Assembly: GCA_963974935.1 (NCBI GenBank) | Contig: CAXBEV010000009.1 | Location: 1 to 64,000, forward strand | Origin: UBA4479 sp963974935 | Lineage (GTDB): Bacteria; Pseudomonadota; Alphaproteobacteria; Rhodospirillales; Casp-alpha2 | Length of the DNA: 64,000 nt | Reading direction: 5' to 3' | The notes under the pieces: generated by a model | Told to the model about the DNA's origin: nothing | Database searches by the model: none | The model's input: the letters and a program-made list of their open reading frames with translations, nothing else | Part shown: positions 59,983 to 64,000 of the stretch, in pieces | Numbering within the stretch: position 1 is the stretch's first letter | Layout: every line of letters begins with the position of its first letter | Program-made: the position numbers and the translations under genes

Positions 59983-61295
59983 CGTGTATCCTCATCAAGA
60001 TGGCGGATCATGTCGTCTACGTCGGTAAACTTTTGGCGGGGTGCAGGCGCACTGGCACGCCCGGCCTCTGCCTCATCGATCCGTTTCCAATCGGCAAAAC
60101 TGACCACACGCACCCCACGCTCTGCAAGGACCTTATCGAGCGCTGATCGGCCCGGCTTGCTGCCGCCATCTTGGAAGTCAGCCACTATGTGTTGGGCGAC
60201 ATCGGTGCCGTCGGGCCTGCTCGATGAAATGACGCCTGACGGGCCACGCATGATCCAACCCACCGCATAGACCCCTTTGTCGATCCGACCCTTATCATTC
60301 GGGATCACGCCGCGCTTGTCATCGAACGGCAACCCCGGGATCGGGTCGGCACGATAGCCGATGGCAGAAACAACAAGCCCGCACGGGATATCGTCGACGT
60401 CCCCGGTGCCGACGGCCCGCCCGTCTTCGAGACGGGTACGCTCGACCTTGATCCCTTGCACATGGGTATCTCCAAGAATTTCCAACGGGCTGGTGAAGAA
60501 ACGAAAGTGCAGGCGTTTTGGCGCTGCAGCCGAGTCCATCTCAGCAAAGGCTTGAAAGGTTTCGATATTTTTCTCGGCCAGTCGGCGGTCGCGGCCTTGA
60601 AGGTCGTCCGGGATCGGCTGCGCGAGATCATCCGGGTCGACCAAAGGGACACATTCGGTAAGGCCGAGAAGCTCGCGCAACTCGACATTTGTGAACTTGG
60701 CTTGCGCCGGGCCACGCCGACCCAGGATATACACATCGGTGATCGGTGAGGCATCCAAGGGTGCGCGCGCATAGCCTGGAATATCGGTGCGTGCCCGCCC
60801 GGCGGCTGAGCGCACCAAAATCCGCGCAACATCCAACGCAACATTGCCGTTGCCGATAATCACAGCGGTGTTGATCTTGAGGTTCGGATCAATGTCGGCA
60901 AAATCCGGGTGGCCGTTATACCATCCGACAAACGCGGCGGAGCCGAAAACGCCGTCTTTATCTGCACCCGGAATCGTCAGCTTTCGATCCGCCGGCGCGC
61001 CAACTGCCAAGATCACCGCGTCATACATCGCACGCAGATCGTCGATCGAGATATCTTTGCCGACGTTCACATTGCCGAAAAATCGGACCCGTGTATCCGC
61101 GCCGATTTTTTCGAATTTCTTAGAAACACCTTTGGTCGGCTGATGGTCGGGGGCAACACCGCCGCGAACCAACCCAAACGGTGTCGGCAAACGCTCCAAG
61201 ATATCGACTTCGACATCCAGGTCGGTATTCAGCAAGGCATCGGCGGCATAGAATCCGGCGGGACCCGATCCGATGATCGCCACCGAGATGACCAT
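59979..61295 (-). CDS. Ferredoxin-NADP reductase, adrenodoxin-reductase type (FprA)
   Basis: A 438-residue flavoprotein. The FAD motif is VAIIGSGPAGFYAADALL, the NADP motif VIIGNGNVALDVARIL, and TDVYILGRRGPAQAKFTNVE and YAVGWIMRGPSGVISSSRPD are hallmarks of the FprA/adrenodoxin reductase family. It exchanges electrons between ferredoxin and NADP(H). The neighbouring korAB genes make reduced ferredoxin, so it could turn 2-oxoglutarate-derived electrons into NADPH (inference). The start at 61295 follows GGGGGGAGAAC. Confidence 0.92.
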   Translation of the reverse strand: MVISVAIIGSGPAGFYAADALLNTDLDVEVDILERLPTPFGLVRGGVAPDHQPTKGVSKKFEKIGADTRVRFFGNVNVGKDISIDDLRAMYDAVILAVGAPADRKLTIPGADKDGVFGSAAFVGWYNGHPDFADIDPNLKINTAVIIGNGNVALDVARILVRSAAGRARTDIPGYARAPLDASPITDVYILGRRGPAQAKFTNVELRELLGLTECVPLVDPDDLAQPIPDDLQGRDRRLAEKNIETFQAFAEMDSAAAPKRLHFRFFTSPLEILGDTHVQGIKVERTRLEDGRAVGTGDVDDIPCGLVVSAIGYRADPIPGLPFDDKRGVIPNDKGRIDKGVYAVGWIMRGPSGVISSSRPDGTDVAQHIVADFQDGGSKPGRSALDKVLAERGVRVVSFADWKRIDEAEAGRASAPAPRQKFTDVDDMIRHLDEDTR

Positions 61296-61326
61296 GTTCT
61301 CCCCCCTCTCGGCTACGCGACCGACG

Positions 61327-62349
61327 CTACTCGACGGTCCAAGTATGCCCTTGATGCAGCAGGTCTTTAAGATCGGCACTGCCAGCGCGATTCTTAGCCT
61401 CGGCTTTTAACTGCGCCATCCCTTCATCGTAGCTGGGATTCGGATCACAGTATATGACGCCGATGGCGACCGGCAGGACATCGTCCTGCATCGCGGCCAG
61501 CATATTGGCGAGGGTGCGATTGGTTTCGTCATGCACCAACACACCCGCAGCTGCCGGCCCGTCATCACCGATGTCGACGATTTTAAGTTGCAACGTCGCG
61601 CTATCGAGCGCCAGGCCCTTGGTTCCATCCGTACCAAACACCAACGGCTTGCCGTGTTCACAGGTCACCTGACGCTCGGCGGCGACGCTTTTTTCAGTCA
61701 CATCCGCAAACACGCCGTCGTTATAGACAATACAATTCTGCAAAATTTCAACGAAGCTCGCACCCTTGTGCGCATGCGCGCGCTTGAAGATGTCCGGTAG
61801 GACTTTTTGCTGGTTGTCGATGCCGCGTGCAATGAATCTGGCACCCGCGCCCATGGCATACACGCACGCCGATACCGGATTATCGATGGAGCCCAGTGGC
61901 GTCGACGGCGAGCGCGTACCGGCCCGCGACGTCGGCGAGGCTTGGCCCTTGGTCAGGCCATAGATTTCGTTATTGAACAGCAACACCTGCACATCGACGT
62001 TGCGCCGGATAACGTGCATCAAATGGTTGCCACCGATCGACAGCATGTCGCCATCACCCCCGACCACCCAGACGTCGAGGTCCGGGTTGGCCAGTTTGAT
62101 GCCGGTCGCAAACGCGGGGGCTCGGCCATGGATGGTGTGAAAACCATAGGTTTCGATGTAATAAGGGAAGCGCGCCGCGCAGCCGATGCCAGATACAAAC
62201 ACCGTATTCGCCGGGTCCGCATCAATGTCGGCGAGTGTCTTTTGCATGGCACGTAGGATCGCGTAGTCGCCACAGCCTGGGCACCAGCGGACCTCTTGGT
62301 CGGTGGCAAAATCTTTGGCGGTACGTTTGACGGGTGCGAGATCGTTCAT
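61327..62349 (-). CDS. korB: 2-oxoacid:ferredoxin oxidoreductase beta subunit
   Basis: A 340-residue TPP-binding subunit. Motifs are WCPGCGDYAIL, GIGCAARFPYYIETYGFHTI, the TPP/Mg region VVGGDGDMLSIGGNHLMHVI and NNEIYGLTKGQASPTSRAG. It pairs with the KorA subunit encoded just upstream (1 bp gap) and oxidises 2-oxoglutarate or a related 2-oxoacid to the acyl-CoA, reducing ferredoxin. The exact oxoacid cannot be fixed from sequence. Confidence 0.93.
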   Translation of the reverse strand: MNDLAPVKRTAKDFATDQEVRWCPGCGDYAILRAMQKTLADIDADPANTVFVSGIGCAARFPYYIETYGFHTIHGRAPAFATGIKLANPDLDVWVVGGDGDMLSIGGNHLMHVIRRNVDVQVLLFNNEIYGLTKGQASPTSRAGTRSPSTPLGSIDNPVSACVYAMGAGARFIARGIDNQQKVLPDIFKRAHAHKGASFVEILQNCIVYNDGVFADVTEKSVAAERQVTCEHGKPLVFGTDGTKGLALDSATLQLKIVDIGDDGPAAAGVLVHDETNRTLANMLAAMQDDVLPVAIGVIYCDPNPSYDEGMAQLKAEAKNRAGSADLKDLLHQGHTWTVE

Positions 62350-62350
62350 C

Positions 62351-64000
62351 TCACTCTCCTAAAATCTCTAAGATCGCGTCTTCAATTTCCGTGATCTTGA
62401 AGGGCTGGCCGGATATTTTGTTCAGGCCTTTCGCGTCGATCAAATATTCAGCGCGCAGCAGCGTGATCAACTGGCCGTTATTCATTTCCGGCACCAACAC
62501 ATACTCGTAGCCGGTCAACAAATCGCCCAAGTTTTTCGGCAGCGGCCAAATGTTGCGGATATGAATGTGCGCAACGTCTTTGCCTTGGGCGTTCAAATTA
62601 TCGACCGCACGATTGATCGGCCCATAGGTCGAGCCCCAGCCAACCACCGCGAGCTTACCTGTTTCCGGCCCAAGCTCGACGGTTTGCGGCGGGATGTCAT
62701 CGGCGATGCCGTCGATCTTAGCGGCGCGCACCTTAGTCATGCGCTGGTGATTATCGGAATCATAAGAAATGTGCCCGGTGTCATAATCCCGCTCGATCCC
62801 GCCGATGCGGTGCATTAGGTCGGGCGTGCCGGGCTTGGCCCAGACCCGAGCCAATGTGTCGGCGTCACGCAGGAACGGCTGAAACCCCTCGACCTCGGTA
62901 TGGAACGATACCGGGAACGGTGCATAGGCTTCCAAATCCGGAATACGCCACGGCTCCGCTGCATTGGCGATATAGCCATCGGTCAGCAACATGACGGGTG
63001 TCATGTATTTGGTCGCCAGACGCACGGCTTCGATCCCAACCTCAAAACAGTCAGCGGCCGAGCGCGTGGCCAGCACCACCAGCGGCGAATCCCCGTTGCG
63101 GCCATAAACTGCCTGATATAAATCCGATTGTTCGGTCTTCGTCGGCAACCCCGTGGACGGGCCGCCGCGCTGCGAATTGACGATGATCAGCGGCAGCTCG
63201 CATGACAGCGCAAGGCCGATGGCTTCGCCCTTCAAGGCAATACCGGGCCCTGAACTCGACGTAATGCCAAGCGTGCCGGCAAAGCTTGCGCCAATCGCGG
63301 CGCAGGCAGCAGCGATCTCATCTTCGGCCTGGAACGTCGAAACACCCAAATGCTGCAGCTTTGCCAACGAATGCAGCAACGGCGACGCCGGCGTAATCGG
63401 GTAGGATGCGAACAGGATGTCCAACGCCGCAAGTTCAGCCCCCTTGGTCAACCCCCAAGCCAACGCTTCGGTGCCGGTCACGGTCCGATATAGACCCGGT
63501 GGAATGTCGGCGGGCGCGACGTGAAACCCCTTCAAGCCATCAGGTAACTCGGCCGTTTCAGCCATCGCGTGGCCGGCGTTCATCGCCGCGATGTTGGCGT
63601 CGGCAATGTCCGGATTAGATGAAAACTTGCCGGTCAGCCACGCCTGCGTCGCTTGCCGGGAACGGCCAAACAACCAATACACAAAACCCAGCGCCCACAT
63701 GTTTTTGCAGCGAAGCGCTTCTTTTTTCGATACGTCGAAGTCTTTGACGGCTTCCATCGTCATCGCCGAAATATCCATTGCGACGACCCGGTAGGGCTCG
63801 ACCGTCCCGTCTTCAAGCGGATTAACGCTGAATCCGGCCTTGGCAAAATTGCGCGCGTTAAAAGTGCCCGTATCGACGATCAACAATCCGCCAGCGCGAA
63901 GGCGCGATAGCTCAACCTTAAGGGCGGCTGGGTTCATCGCCACCAACACATCAAAGTTATCACCCGCCGTCATAATCCGACGCGCGCCAAAATTGATCTG
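62351..64000 (-). CDS. korA: 2-oxoacid:ferredoxin oxidoreductase alpha (fused gamma-alpha) subunit, partial
   Basis: At least 549 residues; the coding sequence continues past the right edge because the frame stays open to base 64000. The visible N-terminal part is a gamma domain (FDVLVAMNPAALKVELSRLR). The alpha domain begins at about residue 175 (ALAWGLTKGAELAALDILFA, then SYPITPASPLL), with AEDEIAAACAAIGASFAGTL, GPGIALKGEAIGLA and NSQRGGPSTGLPTKTEQSDL. It is the fused two-domain KorA type, distinct from four-subunit enzymes. The first residues and start codon lie outside the window. Confidence 0.93.
   Translation of the reverse strand, partial: QINFGARRIMTAGDNFDVLVAMNPAALKVELSRLRAGGLLIVDTGTFNARNFAKAGFSVNPLEDGTVEPYRVVAMDISAMTMEAVKDFDVSKKEALRCKNMWALGFVYWLFGRSRQATQAWLTGKFSSNPDIADANIAAMNAGHAMAETAELPDGLKGFHVAPADIPPGLYRTVTGTEALAWGLTKGAELAALDILFASYPITPASPLLHSLAKLQHLGVSTFQAEDEIAAACAAIGASFAGTLGITSSSGPGIALKGEAIGLALSCELPLIIVNSQRGGPSTGLPTKTEQSDLYQAVYGRNGDSPLVVLATRSAADCFEVGIEAVRLATKYMTPVMLLTDGYIANAAEPWRIPDLEAYAPFPVSFHTEVEGFQPFLRDADTLARVWAKPGTPDLMHRIGGIERDYDTGHISYDSDNHQRMTKVRAAKIDGIADDIPPQTVELGPETGKLAVVGWGSTYGPINRAVDNLNAQGKDVAHIHIRNIWPLPKNLGDLLTGYEYVLVPEMNNGQLITLLRAEYLIDAKGLNKISGQPFKITEIEDAILEILGE

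Overview
The window is a 64 kb stretch of chromosome from an alphaproteobacterium, most like the Rhodospirillales. The main evidence is the housekeeping block at 42.5-57 kb (rpsT, dnaA, dnaN, recF and gyrB beside mutM, ubiE, ubiB, coaBC and dut), the fused CoaBC, and the GTCATTCCCGCGAAAGCGGG-type intergenic repeats. No rRNA, tRNA or CRISPR array was seen. The species cannot be named from sequence reading alone.

Region 1 (1-7.4 kb) is accessory. It holds a cyclic-nucleotide-binding protein followed by a very unusual 880-residue protein that joins a membrane 4Fe-4S module, a 2Fe-2S ferredoxin and an FAD/NAD reductase. After these come a TVP38/TMEM64 membrane protein, a decayed IS1595 transposase, a SHOCT protein, a cytochrome c, a Rap1a/Tai-like protein and an unknown secreted protein. 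Region 2 (7.5-15.7 kb) is envelope copper handling and its likely control. It has copA-copB with Met/His-rich repeats, a cupredoxin, two related small Cys/His proteins that resemble CopL, a cytochrome b561 with a PepSY protein, and a divergent two-component system. Region 3 (15.7-25.9 kb) is a complete phosphonate import and degradation operon, phnD-phnC-phnE-phnE-phnA-adh-phnY-Na/Pi transporter. A LysR gene divides it from the next region. There is no transaminase (PhnW) and no C-P lyase; an alcohol dehydrogenase sits where an entry enzyme would be expected.

Region 4 (26.2-31.2 kb) has a DEAD-box helicase, an old-yellow-enzyme family oxidoreductase and a DUF2254 membrane protein. The spacers before the last two carry the same composite repeat. 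Region 5 (31.2-42.3 kb) looks acquired. It contains an IS3-family remnant, lemA with an M48 protease, DUF302 with a 31-residue membrane peptide, a YVTN beta-propeller protein, and a GC-rich unit of a BigR/SqrR-like ArsR repressor, a DUF2892 protein, and an RND pump with its adaptor but no outer-membrane channel.

Region 6 (42.5-57 kb) is the dnaA neighbourhood and core metabolism: replication and repair genes, ubiquinone synthesis (ubiE, ubiB), CoA synthesis (coaBC) and dUTPase (dut). Region 7 (56.8-64 kb) is a sulfur module (an Rrf2 regulator without Fe-S cysteines, cysK, a MoeB/ThiF-type E1, a DsrE-like protein and a rhodanese), followed on the other strand by a ferredoxin-NADP reductase and the 2-oxoacid:ferredoxin oxidoreductase pair korB/korA. 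korA runs off the right edge.
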